The translations under genes and the position numbers were made by a program. Source: an uncultured Lachnospiraceae bacterium (GTDB taxonomy: Bacteria > Bacillota > Clostridia > Lachnospirales > Lachnospiraceae). Taken from it: a DNA stretch of 64,000 nucleotides. How positions within the stretch are numbered: position 1 is the first letter of the stretch; each line of letters starts with the position of its first letter. The stretch covers positions 1 to 64,000 of the forward strand of contig CATNCF010000002.1 in NCBI GenBank assembly GCA_950097145.1. The letters are read 5' to 3'. This document shows positions 8,051 through 16,790 of this stretch, one piece after another. The notes beneath the pieces were generated by a model. That model did no database searches, was not told where the DNA came from, and saw only the letters and a program-made list of their open reading frames with translations.

Positions 8051-9805
8051 TTGGAAAAACAGGTAACAGGCAGAGAATCAATGAGGCGCAGGACAAGGGG
8101 GATGAGCATTCGTGCAAAAATATTGCTGCCAGCAACTATTTTGATTATTTTGCTTTGTGTTGTTTTGGGGATGTGTTCCTATGTGCGGCTGAAAGAAGGT
8201 TTGGTAGCCATGGGAGTGGAAGAGGCGCGCATGGCGGCAGTGGTGTCTGCAAAAGTTGTCGACGGCGAGAAAGTGAAGGAGCTTAAGCCGGGGGATGAAG
8301 AGAGCGTTCCGTATCAGGCCCAGCTGTCTGTACTCAAGAATATTCGTGATGACTGTGGAATTAAGTATTTGTATACTTTATATACGGATGGAAGCCAGGT
8401 GTATTATGGTATTGATACGGATGAGTCAGAAAGCCACCAGAGCATTGGAAACTCCTTTGAAACGTCTTATCAGGAGCTTCAAGGGGTTTTTAGCGGGGAA
8501 GTTTATGTGCAGGATTATATTGATTCCACAGAAGATGGAGATTTAATTACTGCTTATATGCCTGTTTTAGATAGTACTGGTAAGAATGCAGCAGTAGTTG
8601 TGGCATGTGATTATGATGCTTCCGGGGTGGTAAACCGTCTGAATGCTATTTTAAAACAGATTATAGGAATCGCCGTAATTTGTCTTGTGGTCTCACTATT
8701 GATGCTCAACGTTATTGTGGGCGCAATTGTAAGAAGCCTGCGTACCGTAGACAGGAAAATTTTTGAACTAGTACATAATGAAGGAGATCTCACCCAGCAG
8801 CTTGACGTTCATACCGGGGATGAAATGGAACTGATAGCAGATAACGTAAACGAGTTATTATCATATATTAGAAAAATAATGCTGAATATTGCGGAAAATT
8901 CCCATAATTTGAATAGGACTACCACGATCATAGCAGAAAATCTGTCTGATGCAGAGATGAGTATTTCAGATGTTTCTTCTACTATGGAACAGATGAGCGC
9001 AGCCATGGAGGAATCAAGCGCTTCACTGGATCAGACAAATGAATCTATACAGCAGGTATTTCAACTGATTGAACAGATTAATCAGCAGGCGGAGAACGGA
9101 AGCAGTTCTTCCAACGAAATTATGCGCCATGCCTCCAAAGTGCACAGCGGCGCTGTGGTGGAACAGAAAAATGCCAAAGACCAGGCGGTTCATTTGGCCT
9201 CCTCTGTGCAGCGGAAAATTGAGAAGTCAAAAGAAGTGGAAGAAATTCGTGAGCTTACCAAAAATATTATCAGTATTACGGAGGAGACAAATCTCCTGGC
9301 ATTAAATGCAAGTATTGAAGCCGCAAGGGCTGGAGAATCAGGGAAAGGTTTTGCGGTGGTTGCGGATGAAATCGGAAAACTTGCATTGAATTCAGCAGAT
9401 GCGGCAACAGAAATACAGAAGGTGACCGCTGCAGTGATACAGACTGTGGATGAGCTTGCAGAGGAAGCAGAAGAGATGGTGGCTTTTATGGATCAGACTG
9501 CCATGGGCGGTTATGAAAAACTTTTGAAAACCAGTGAGAGTTACCGCGATGACGTAGAGAAAATGAATCATATGATGATGGAGTTTGCATCGGACAGCCA
9601 GCATATTAAGACTAGTATGAATCAGATACGGGAAGCAGTGGAGGCGGTGAAGAATGCGGTGAGCGAGAGCGCTGTTGGTGTCACAAATGTGACAGAAAAG
9701 TCTGTGGATTTGACCGCAAGCATAGGTGATATTGGGGCGGAGGCCAACTCTAATATGGATATTGCCGGTGAGTTAAATCAGGAAGTAAATAAATTTAAGT
9801 TGTAA
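8051..9805 (+). CDS. Methyl-accepting chemotaxis protein with extracellular sensor
   Basis: 584 residues from TTG 8051; ATG 8102 is an alternative start nearer the first helix. Membrane helices lie near 24-45 and 196-220. The roughly 150 residues between them ('[21 protein letters not shown]') look like a single-Cache sensor. A HAMP segment follows ('[20 protein letters not shown]'), then the long coiled coil whose tip '[26 protein letters not shown]' binds CheA and CheW. It is in one operon with the PocR receptor and ends with its own terminator. The attractant is unknown. No che genes are in the window. Confidence 0.92.
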   Translation: MEKQVTGRESMRRRTRGMSIRAKILLPATILIILLCVVLGMCSYVRLKEGLVAMGVEEARMAAVVSAKVVDGEKVKELKPGDEESVPYQAQLSVLKNIRDDCGIKYLYTLYTDGSQVYYGIDTDESESHQSIGNSFETSYQELQGVFSGEVYVQDYIDSTEDGDLITAYMPVLDSTGKNAAVVVACDYDASGVVNRLNAILKQIIGIAVICLVVSLLMLNVIVGAIVRSLRTVDRKIFELVHNEGDLTQQLDVHTGDEMELIADNVNELLSYIRKIMLNIAENSHNLNRTTTIIAENLSDAEMSISDVSSTMEQMSAAMEESSASLDQTNESIQQVFQLIEQINQQAENGSSSSNEIMRHASKVHSGAVVEQKNAKDQAVHLASSVQRKIEKSKEVEEIRELTKNIISITEETNLLALNASIEAARAGESGKGFAVVADEIGKLALNSADAATEIQKVTAAVIQTVDELAEEAEEMVAFMDQTAMGGYEKLLKTSESYRDDVEKMNHMMMEFASDSQHIKTSMNQIREAVEAVKNAVSESAVGVTNVTEKSVDLTASIGDIGAEANSNMDIAGELNQEVNKFKL

Positions 9806-9816
9806 ATGAATGATAC

Positions 9817-9860
9817 AAAACTGCACGGTATATAGGATAGACTATATATGGTGCAGTTTT
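9817..9860 (+). terminator. Terminator of the chemoreceptor operon
   Basis: AAAACTGCAC / GTGCAGTTTT arms (9817-9826, 9851-9860) with a smaller nested repeat of TATAG/CTATA between them. The T-rich arm ends the transcript. Confidence 0.7.
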
Positions 9861-9890
9861 ATGTTAATCATGTGGGAAGGGAGTGGATGT

Positions 9891-10571
9891 ATGAGAATTT
9901 TAATTGCGGAAGATGAGAAAGATTTAAACAATATCATAAGACAAAAACTGATTTCGGATGGTTATAGTGTAGATAGCTGTTATGATGGCCGAGAAGCAAT
10001 TGAGATTTTGTCTTATGCGGAGTATGACGGGGTGATCCTTGATATCATGATGCCAAAAGCGGACGGATTTGAAGTTCTTCGTTCTCTGCGGGAATCGGGA
10101 AAGACAACCCCTGTATTGTTTCTTACGGCCAAAGATGCCGTTTCAGACCGTGTAAAGGGATTAGACAGCGGGGCAAATGATTATCTAATAAAACCTTTTT
10201 CCTTTGAAGAGTTATCAGCCCGTCTCAGGGCAATGATGCGGACGTCTTTTGGAGTTGCCGGAACTATTTTGTCTGTGTCGGACCTTACGATGGACTGTGC
10301 CAGACATCTTGTAAAAAGGGGAGGACATGAAATTTCTCTGTCTGCCAAGGAATATGAACTGCTGGAATATTTGATGTATAATCAGGGAATTGTACTGTCC
10401 AGGGATAAAATTGAAGACCATATATGGAATTTTAATTATGAAGGCGGAACAAATGTGGTTGATGTATATATCAGTTATCTCAGGAAAAAAGTGGACGGCG
10501 GCCATGACAATAAGCTGATCCATACAGTCAGGGGAAAAGGCTATGTTCTGCGGGAGGCAGATAAAAAATGA
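9891..10571 (+). CDS. OmpR-family response regulator
   Basis: 226 residues from ATG 9891 (AAGGGAG upstream). The receiver domain has acidic residues in 'AEDEKD', the phospho-acceptor Asp in 'VILDIMMPKADGF' and Lys in 'LIKPFSFEEL'. The C-terminal winged-helix DNA-binding domain has 'LSAKEYELLEYLMYNQG' and 'NVVDVYISYLRKKVD'. It overlaps the kinase gene by 4 bp. With the two PepSY proteins that follow, it probably responds to an envelope condition such as cationic peptides or metal stress; the signal is inferred only. Confidence 0.93.
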   Translation: MRILIAEDEKDLNNIIRQKLISDGYSVDSCYDGREAIEILSYAEYDGVILDIMMPKADGFEVLRSLRESGKTTPVLFLTAKDAVSDRVKGLDSGANDYLIKPFSFEELSARLRAMMRTSFGVAGTILSVSDLTMDCARHLVKRGGHEISLSAKEYELLEYLMYNQGIVLSRDKIEDHIWNFNYEGGTNVVDVYISYLRKKVDGGHDNKLIHTVRGKGYVLREADKK

Positions 10572-11968
10572 AAAATTTGTCAATTCGTTTTAGGATAACC
10601 CTGTGGTTTACCCTGGCATTGATAGCAGTAGTCCTCTTTACTTGTTTTGTGGTGTTATATGCCGATCATCAGATTATCCAGAAGACGGTACGCGATAACC
10701 TGGTGGAAACAGTAGAAAATAATGTAGATGAGGTTGAGTTTTATCTCAAAAAGGAGTACACAGATCCAGGAGAAACAGATTACTACATTGCATTTGGCAG
10801 GGGATATCTGGAGATAGATGATGATTTCTTGGATCAAGTAAATGAAGTTTATACTGGGCTGTATCATGAGGATGGTTTATTGATTTATGGAGAAAATCCT
10901 ATTTCCAGGAATGTTTCAGAACTAAAATTTTCGGATTCTAAAATTCAGCGGGTTAAAGTGAAAGACAGCCTTTTTTATGTCTTTGACCGGAGATTAGAGT
11001 TAAAGGGGCTGGAAGGGATGTGGCTGCGGGGCGTGGTGTCCGCAAAACAGGGAACGGCCCATATGTCCAATACGGCGCAGATGTCTTTGCTGTTTCTGCC
11101 CATTATGGTTTTGGTCTCTGCTATAGGCGGTTATCTGCTTGCAAAAAGAATGCTTTTGCCCGTTCATGAAATTTCGGAATCTGCCTCTGCTATCGGAACG
11201 GGTGGTGATTTGAAAAAGAGGATTGAAATTGGCTCGGGAAACGATGAGCTCCATCAGCTTGCCAAGAGTTTTAATGGGATGTTTCAGCGGCTGGAGGAAT
11301 CTTTCGAGGCAGAAAAAAAATTCACCTCAGACGCTTCCCATGAGCTTCGGACGCCTGTTTCGGTTATTATCGCGCAATGCGAATACTCCCTGGAAAAGCC
11401 AAGAACTAACGAAGAATATGAGGAGGCATTAGAGACAATACAGCGTCAGGGCAGAAAAATGTCAAAATTAATCAATGATATGCTGGATTTTACACGTCTG
11501 GAAATGAGGGCGGAAAGTTATGTTTGTGAACCCTTTGACTTATCAGAACTGGTGCAGTCCGTCTGTCTCGACATGTCATTGATACAGGAAAAAGGCATTG
11601 TGCTTAAATGTGAGACAGAAGAGCGTCTTAGATTCTGCGGAAATCGTCAGCTTCTTTCCAGACTGCTTACAAATCTTATCAGTAATGCTTTTCGGTATGG
11701 CAGGGAAAACGGTCATATTTTTGTAAAATTAGCATCCAAGGAGGATCAGATTCTGCTGTCTGTCTCAGATGATGGAATTGGTATTGCCAAAGAAGAGCAA
11801 GATCAGATTTTTCAACGGTTTTACCAGGCAGATAATTCCCATTCTGGCAGCGGAACGGGTTTGGGGCTGTCTATGGTTAAAGAAATTGCACGGTTTCATG
11901 GCGGAGAAATATGTGTAGAAAGTGAAATTGGCGTAGGGAGTACCTTTTGTATCATTTTTAAAATTTAA
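10568..11968 (+). CDS. Sensor histidine kinase
   Basis: 466 residues. Membrane helices near 12-32 and 174-194 flank an outside sensor of about 140 residues with no recognised fold. Then come HAMP ('SASAIGTGGDLKKRIEIGSGNDEL'), the phospho-acceptor His in 'FTSDASHELRTPVSVI', the N-box 'NLISNAFRYG', and ATP-lid glycine boxes 'DDGIGIAKE' and 'GTGLGLSMVKEI'. It starts at the ATGA overlap with the regulator gene, so the two are co-translated and form a cognate pair. Confidence 0.95.
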   Translation: MKNLSIRFRITLWFTLALIAVVLFTCFVVLYADHQIIQKTVRDNLVETVENNVDEVEFYLKKEYTDPGETDYYIAFGRGYLEIDDDFLDQVNEVYTGLYHEDGLLIYGENPISRNVSELKFSDSKIQRVKVKDSLFYVFDRRLELKGLEGMWLRGVVSAKQGTAHMSNTAQMSLLFLPIMVLVSAIGGYLLAKRMLLPVHEISESASAIGTGGDLKKRIEIGSGNDELHQLAKSFNGMFQRLEESFEAEKKFTSDASHELRTPVSVIIAQCEYSLEKPRTNEEYEEALETIQRQGRKMSKLINDMLDFTRLEMRAESYVCEPFDLSELVQSVCLDMSLIQEKGIVLKCETEERLRFCGNRQLLSRLLTNLISNAFRYGRENGHIFVKLASKEDQILLSVSDDGIGIAKEEQDQIFQRFYQADNSHSGSGTGLGLSMVKEIARFHGGEICVESEIGVGSTFCIIFKI

Positions 11969-12032
11969 TGTTTCTAATGTTATTTTAATATTTCTTTCGT
12001 ATAATATTGATAGTGGAAGGGAGAAACAGGAA

Positions 12033-12731
12033 ATGATGAATAAATTTTTTGGAACGCCTAAGAGGGCAGCCATTTCTTCTGTATGTATTACAATTCTGGC
12101 ATTGTTTGCAGCCGGAGCTGTTTTCACAGCAATTTATATTGCAAGAATTTCTTTTAGCGGTAAAGAAATTACATTGGAGAAAGCAAAAGAAATTGCTTTG
12201 GCGGATGCGGGACTTACGGATTCAGAAGTTGTTTTTGCAAAAACAAAACAAGAAATGGAACGTGGGATTCTTGTGTATGAAATTGAATTTTATACAGGAA
12301 ATACAGAATACGAGTATGAAATCAATGGAACGGCAGGAACAATTTACAGTAAGAGCAAAGAGACATTTGAAGCTCCCCGGGAAAATGCAGTAACACAGGA
12401 TATCCAGGACACAACCCAGAACAATCAAAGTACCAATCAGAATGCTCATGGGACTGAAAAGCCGGAACCAGCACAAAAAGGTGATGCTGCTGATTCTGGA
12501 GCTGACAGTACGGGCGAAACAGACATTGGGGTGGAGAAGGCAAAAGAAATTGCTGCAGGCCATGCAGGATTTTCCGTATCAGAAGTTGTTTTTTCAAAAA
12601 CAAAACTTGAAAGTGAACATGGCAGTATGGTTTATGAGATTGAGTTTTATAAAGATAAGATGGAATATGAATATGATATTAATGCGGCGACGGGCGATAT
12701 CATAAAATTTGACTCAGAATGGGATGATTAA
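12033..12731 (+). CDS. Membrane-anchored protein with two PepSY domains
   Basis: 232 residues: cytoplasmic start, membrane helix about 10-36, then two PepSY units (about 48-108 and 165-232) with the shared pattern 'EKAKEIALADAGLTDSEVVFAKTK-E...GILVYEIEFYTGNTEYEYEINGTAG'. A Gln/Asn/Thr/Glu-rich linker of about 50 residues separates them. PepSY units are thought to inhibit peptidases or bind peptides outside the cell. A TATAAT (about 11999) 34 nt upstream suggests its own promoter besides read-through from the kinase gene. ATG 12036 is an equally possible start. Confidence 0.85.
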   Translation: MMNKFFGTPKRAAISSVCITILALFAAGAVFTAIYIARISFSGKEITLEKAKEIALADAGLTDSEVVFAKTKQEMERGILVYEIEFYTGNTEYEYEINGTAGTIYSKSKETFEAPRENAVTQDIQDTTQNNQSTNQNAHGTEKPEPAQKGDAADSGADSTGETDIGVEKAKEIAAGHAGFSVSEVVFSKTKLESEHGSMVYEIEFYKDKMEYEYDINAATGDIIKFDSEWDD

Positions 12732-12756
12732 AGGATATAAGAAGGAGGATAAAAGA

Positions 12757-13497
12757 ATGAAAAGATTAAAAAAAGCAGCGGCAATGTGTTTGGCGGTTTG
12801 TCTGGTACTGACAGGTATTTTAAGTTTTCCGGAACTGGCATTTGCAAAAAAGGCGGTAACAGACAGAAAGATCGAAAAACTGGCGAAGAAACAGGTGAAA
12901 GGCGGAACCATAGTGGAACTGGATAAAGATTATGAAAAAGGTATTCTTATCTATGAGCTTCAGATGGTGAAAGGCAAAAAGGAATATGAATTGAAATACC
13001 GTGCTTCGGATGCAAAGCTGATTTCTTATGGCTGGGAAATACCGTCTTACTACATCAAGCCGGGCAAAGGGAAAATTATCAGCATGAATAAGTGCAGGAA
13101 GCTTGCAAAGAAGCAGGTTTCCAATGGAAAAATTACCAGTGTTGTGAAAAAATACAGCGACGGTATTGTTGTCTATAAGGTGAAGGCACAGAAAGGCAAT
13201 AAAAAATATAAATTAGAATTTCATGGGCGGACTGGAAAATTATTGGAATTTGAGTGGGACTTAACGCTCAAAAGAAATAATAACAGCTATAAGGATTACA
13301 TTGGCCATGAGCGGGCAAAGCAGATTGCACTGAAAAGAACTGGCGGCGGCCATGTTGTGAAAGCAGAATTTGAGATGGAGGACGGAGTGCCTGTATACGA
13401 AGTAGAAATTATAAAAGAGGAATTGGAATATGATATTAAGGTTCATGCTTTGACAGGAAAAATACTGGAATTTGATGTTGATTCTATTTATGACTAA
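12757..13497 (+). CDS. Secreted PepSY-repeat protein
   Basis: 246 residues from ATG 12757 (AAGGAGG 7 nt upstream; it overlaps nothing and starts 25 bp after the previous stop). A classical signal peptide occupies 1-30 with a likely cut after 'PELAFAKK'. The mature part has three related units of about 65 residues ('KQVKGGTIVELDKDYEKGILIYELQMVKGKKEYELKY' style) that follow the PepSY pattern and are very Lys-rich. With its neighbour it forms the output end of the two-component locus. Precise role unknown. Confidence 0.8.
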   Translation: MKRLKKAAAMCLAVCLVLTGILSFPELAFAKKAVTDRKIEKLAKKQVKGGTIVELDKDYEKGILIYELQMVKGKKEYELKYRASDAKLISYGWEIPSYYIKPGKGKIISMNKCRKLAKKQVSNGKITSVVKKYSDGIVVYKVKAQKGNKKYKLEFHGRTGKLLEFEWDLTLKRNNNSYKDYIGHERAKQIALKRTGGGHVVKAEFEMEDGVPVYEVEIIKEELEYDIKVHALTGKILEFDVDSIYD

Positions 13498-13505
13498 AGA
13501 AAAGA

Positions 13506-14972
13506 ATGAAAGGAAAAGAGATGCTGCCAGAAGAATTTTATAAACGGATGAAGCAGCTTCTGGGAGAAGAAGCGGAGGATTTTTTTCATTCTTATCAGGA
13601 AGCGCGTGCTTATGGACTGCGGTATAATCCTTTTAAATTTTCTTCCAGACAAGAATTTGAACAAAACATATCAAAATTGGCAGATTGGGAACTTGTTCCA
13701 GTGCCTTGGTGCACGGAAGGGTATTACTATAAGCCGCCCGCCCAGCCAGGGAAACATCCCTGGCATGAGGCGGGGGCTTATTATATTCAGGAGCCAAGCG
13801 CCATGTCCGCGGCAGAGCTTCTAGGAGCACAACCGGGAGAGAAGATTCTAGACTTGTGTGCGGCTCCGGGAGGCAAGACTACCCAGATTGCAGGAAAAAT
13901 GAAGGGTCAGGGACTTTTGGTGTCCAATGAATATTATCCAAACCGGGCAAAAATCCTGTCCCAGAATGTGGAACGAATGGGGATTGCTAATACGGTAGTG
14001 CTTAATGAATCTACGGAACATCTGAGGAAAGGATTTTCAGGTTTTTTTGACCGGATTCTGGTAGATGCTCCTTGTTCCGGGGAGGGAATGTTTCGTAAAG
14101 ATCCCGGGGCCGCGGAGGAGTGGAGTGCGGAAAATGTAGAAATGTGTGCGGGTCGCCAGCAGGAGATTTTAAGCCATGCAGCAGAGATGTTAAGACCAGG
14201 CGGAGTACTGGTCTATGCTACGTGTACTTTTTCTCCTCAGGAAAATGAAGGCTGTCTGGCGTGGTTTTTGGCTCACTATCCAGAGTATTCTTTGCAGAAA
14301 GTAGAAATAGCAGAACAGTATTTCAGTCCTGGAAGGCCAGAGTGGGCAGTTAATGGAACTTACCCTGAGGCAGAAATTCAGAAAGATAAGCTTTGCGCAG
14401 CTTATCGGCTGTGGCCCCACAAACTTCGGGGAGAAGGTCATTTTGCAGCCAAGATGGTAAAAAAGGGCATGGAAAATAAGAATTCTGAGGGAATGCGTTA
14501 TCAGGAAAAGAACCGGAAGGGCAGAACAGGTAGAAATGCCAGGATTGAGGAAGCAGTTCAGCTTTTCCGGGATTTTGAGGAAAGAGCTCTGCAGGGAGCG
14601 CTGCAGGAAAGGTTAAAGGGAAAATTTACACTGTTTTGTGACCAGCTTTATCTGATTCCAGAAGAAATGCCGGATCTTAAAGGCTGGAAGGTATTACGTG
14701 CCGGACTGCATCTTGGCGTCTGCAAAAAGAACCGTTTTGAGCCTTCCCATGCGTTGGCGTTGTATCTAAATCCAGAACAGGCAAAACAGACTGTGGAGAT
14801 TCAGGCAGAGGAAGCCTTAAAATATCTTCACGGGGAAACTATTTTCTATGATACAGAACAAAAGGGATGGGTACTAGTATGTATGGAAGGAGTTCCTCTA
14901 GGATGGGGGAAATCAGCCAATGGCGTTGTGAAAAACCATTATCCTAAAGGATTGCGGATGTTATGCGGCTGA
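13506..14972 (+). CDS. RsmB/NOP-family RNA cytosine-C5 methyltransferase (RsmF-like)
   Basis: 488 residues. The Rossmann methyltransferase core (about 100-300) has the SAM-binding 'LDLCAAPGGKT' and the catalytic cysteines in 'DAPCSGEGMFRK' and 'ATCTFSPQENEG', diagnostic of the NOL1/NOP2/Sun family that methylates cytosine in rRNA. The C-terminal region (about 360-488) resembles the PUA-like tail of YebU/RsmF. ATG 13521 is a second possible start with AGGAAAAGAG close upstream and gives the common 'MLPEEFYKRM' beginning. Stands 8 bp after the PepSY gene, perhaps by read-through. Confidence 0.9.
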   Translation: MKGKEMLPEEFYKRMKQLLGEEAEDFFHSYQEARAYGLRYNPFKFSSRQEFEQNISKLADWELVPVPWCTEGYYYKPPAQPGKHPWHEAGAYYIQEPSAMSAAELLGAQPGEKILDLCAAPGGKTTQIAGKMKGQGLLVSNEYYPNRAKILSQNVERMGIANTVVLNESTEHLRKGFSGFFDRILVDAPCSGEGMFRKDPGAAEEWSAENVEMCAGRQQEILSHAAEMLRPGGVLVYATCTFSPQENEGCLAWFLAHYPEYSLQKVEIAEQYFSPGRPEWAVNGTYPEAEIQKDKLCAAYRLWPHKLRGEGHFAAKMVKKGMENKNSEGMRYQEKNRKGRTGRNARIEEAVQLFRDFEERALQGALQERLKGKFTLFCDQLYLIPEEMPDLKGWKVLRAGLHLGVCKKNRFEPSHALALYLNPEQAKQTVEIQAEEALKYLHGETIFYDTEQKGWVLVCMEGVPLGWGKSANGVVKNHYPKGLRMLCG

Positions 14973-15012
14973 TCATTCTTAATACAGTTTCTGTGAAATT
15001 GAGATAAAATAA

Positions 15013-15041
15013 TTGCCAATTCTGTTTATAACGAGTAAAAT
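15013..15041 (+). promoter_or_regulatory. Promoter of trpB
   Basis: TTGCCA (15013-15018), 17-nt spacer, TAAAAT (15036-15041), 33 nt before the ATG. No trp attenuator or T-box fits in the short leader. Confidence 0.65.
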
Positions 15042-15074
15042 AGATACAGAAATTTTAGAAAAAGGAGAAAAATT

Positions 15075-16289
15075 ATGGATTACAGAGCATATTTGAAAAA
15101 CCATCCTGACAAAGATGGACGTTTTGGGGAATATGGCGGTGCTTATCTGACGGAGGAACTGAAACCAGCATTTGAGGAGATTACAGAGGCATATGAGACA
15201 ATTTGCCATTCTTCCCAGTTTATCAGCGAATTGCGGAGAATCCGCCGGGAGTTTCAGGGAAGGCCCACTCCGGTGTATCATTGTGAACGTCTGTCCAGAC
15301 AGATCGGCAACTGCCAGATTTATTTGAAGCGTGAGGATTTGAACCATACGGGCGCACATAAATTGAATCATTGTATGGGCGAAGGACTTCTGGCAAAATT
15401 TATGGGCAAGAAGCGGCTGATTGCAGAAACCGGAGCAGGGCAGCATGGCGTAGCCCTTGCCACAGCGGCGGCATATTTTGGACTGGAATGTGAGATTCAT
15501 ATGGGAGAAGTGGACATTGCCAAGCAGGCGCCTAATGTGACGCGTATGAAGATTCTGGGGGCAAAGGTAGTGCCGGTTTCTGCTGGCCTTAAGACCTTAA
15601 AGGAGGCTGTGGATTCTGCATTTGAGTCTTATGCCAAAAATTATAAAGATTCTATTTACTGTATCGGTTCTGCCTTAGGCCCCCATCCCTTCCCTCTGAT
15701 GGTTCGGGATTTTCAATCTGTGGTGGGGTATGAGGCCAGAGATCAGTTCAAAGAAATGACAGGCATAGAACCAGATGTGGTGTGTGCCTGTGTGGGAGGC
15801 GGCAGCAATTCCATTGGCATGTTTATTCCATTTTTAAATGATCCGGTGGAGATTGTAGGCGTAGAGCCTCTGGGGAGAGGTGAGAAACTGGGTGACCATG
15901 CTGCTTCTATGAAATTTGGAGAACGCGGTGTGATGCACGGTTTTGACAGTATTATGCTCAAAGATGAGAATGGCGATCCGGCTCCCGTCTACTCCATTGC
16001 CAGCGGCTTAGACTATCCTTCTGTGGGACCGGAACATGCTTATCTCCATGATATTGGCAGGGTACAGTATGAGACGGCAAGCGATGAAGAGGCCATGGAA
16101 GCGTTTTTCAAACTCTCCCGGTATGAAGGTATCATTCCTGCCATTGAAAGTTCTCACGCTGTTGCATACGCTATGAGAAAGGCTAAAGAGATGGGACAGG
16201 GTTCTATCCTTGTATGTTTAAGCGGCAGAGGCGACAAAGATATTGATTATGTAGTAGAACATTATGGATATGGCGAACAATTTATATAA
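15075..16289 (+). CDS. trpB: Tryptophan synthase beta chain, orphan copy
   Basis: 404 residues, full length. It condenses indole with serine using pyridoxal phosphate, held by the lysine in 'HTGAHKLNH' (near residue 95). The phosphate-binding loop '[12 protein letters not shown]' (near 240) and the family '[10 protein letters not shown]' are intact. AAAGGAGAAAA precedes the ATG. It stands alone: no trpA or other trp gene adjoins. Such solitary trpB genes in gut Clostridia may scavenge indole made by neighbours; that use is inference. Confidence 0.95.
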   Translation: MDYRAYLKNHPDKDGRFGEYGGAYLTEELKPAFEEITEAYETICHSSQFISELRRIRREFQGRPTPVYHCERLSRQIGNCQIYLKREDLNHTGAHKLNHCMGEGLLAKFMGKKRLIAETGAGQHGVALATAAAYFGLECEIHMGEVDIAKQAPNVTRMKILGAKVVPVSAGLKTLKEAVDSAFESYAKNYKDSIYCIGSALGPHPFPLMVRDFQSVVGYEARDQFKEMTGIEPDVVCACVGGGSNSIGMFIPFLNDPVEIVGVEPLGRGEKLGDHAASMKFGERGVMHGFDSIMLKDENGDPAPVYSIASGLDYPSVGPEHAYLHDIGRVQYETASDEEAMEAFFKLSRYEGIIPAIESSHAVAYAMRKAKEMGQGSILVCLSGRGDKDIDYVVEHYGYGEQFI

Positions 16290-16302
16290 TAACTTATAAG
16301 AG

Positions 16303-16346
16303 ATACCCGTTTTTTTGTATGCTGGCAGCAGCAAAAAGACGGGTAT
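16303..16346 (+). terminator. Possible terminator of trpB
   Basis: ATACCCGT / ACGGGTAT arms (16303-16310, 16339-16346) with a long loop and a following TTTCTT. Moderate support. Confidence 0.45.
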
Positions 16347-16790
16347 TTCTTGTAGGATCAGGATGTTAAAAGTGCTTCTCATGTAGTGACCGCTTGACAA
16401 TCAGACCAATCACTTGCCCGAATTTCCATCTGCGGTGTTAGATTTTCCAGCCGTGACCACTGCTGCAGCGTGGAAAAACTGCCTTGCGGAATGAAAATTT
16501 ATTCTGCACAATTCGTTCCAATGTCAGGCGGTCATTGCACGAGTACCAGATCATGCTGCCGCAGACAAGTTGTCATCGAATATCTGGTATGGTGTGGGCG
16601 CGTTGTACCTTTCAAACATTCTATTTTTGACAGGTAATTTAAGATAAATTCCGTGCGATTTTGTGCTGAATATTATAGAAAAAAGCCGTTTTTTTAGATT
16701 TTAAATCCGAGATATCAAGACTTACAATATTTGTGTAGATTTTTAGAATGAAATTGTTTTTAAGAAATTATGAAGGAGGTTAAGAAAACG
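16347..16790. other. Non-coding stretch between trpB and the giant gene
   Basis: It contains a diverged copy of the palindromic repeat (16412-16505) and AT-rich DNA before the giant gene. No open frame of note, no clear promoter and no known riboswitch were found in the rest. Confidence 0.4.
16412..16505 (-). repeat. Diverged copy of the palindromic element
   Basis: The minus strand reads AGAATAAATTTTCAT, then CGCAAGGC, and about 72 nt after its first base GCAGATGGAAATT then GCAAGT. The same words come in the same order and almost the same spacing (70 nt) in the element at 44059-44217. The centre and outer arms have diverged. Confidence 0.6.

Noticed and set aside
16390-16600. Transposase remnant upstream of the giant gene
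   Set aside because: Short translated pieces on both strands match no transposase motif; the visible signal is the palindromic-repeat relative instead.
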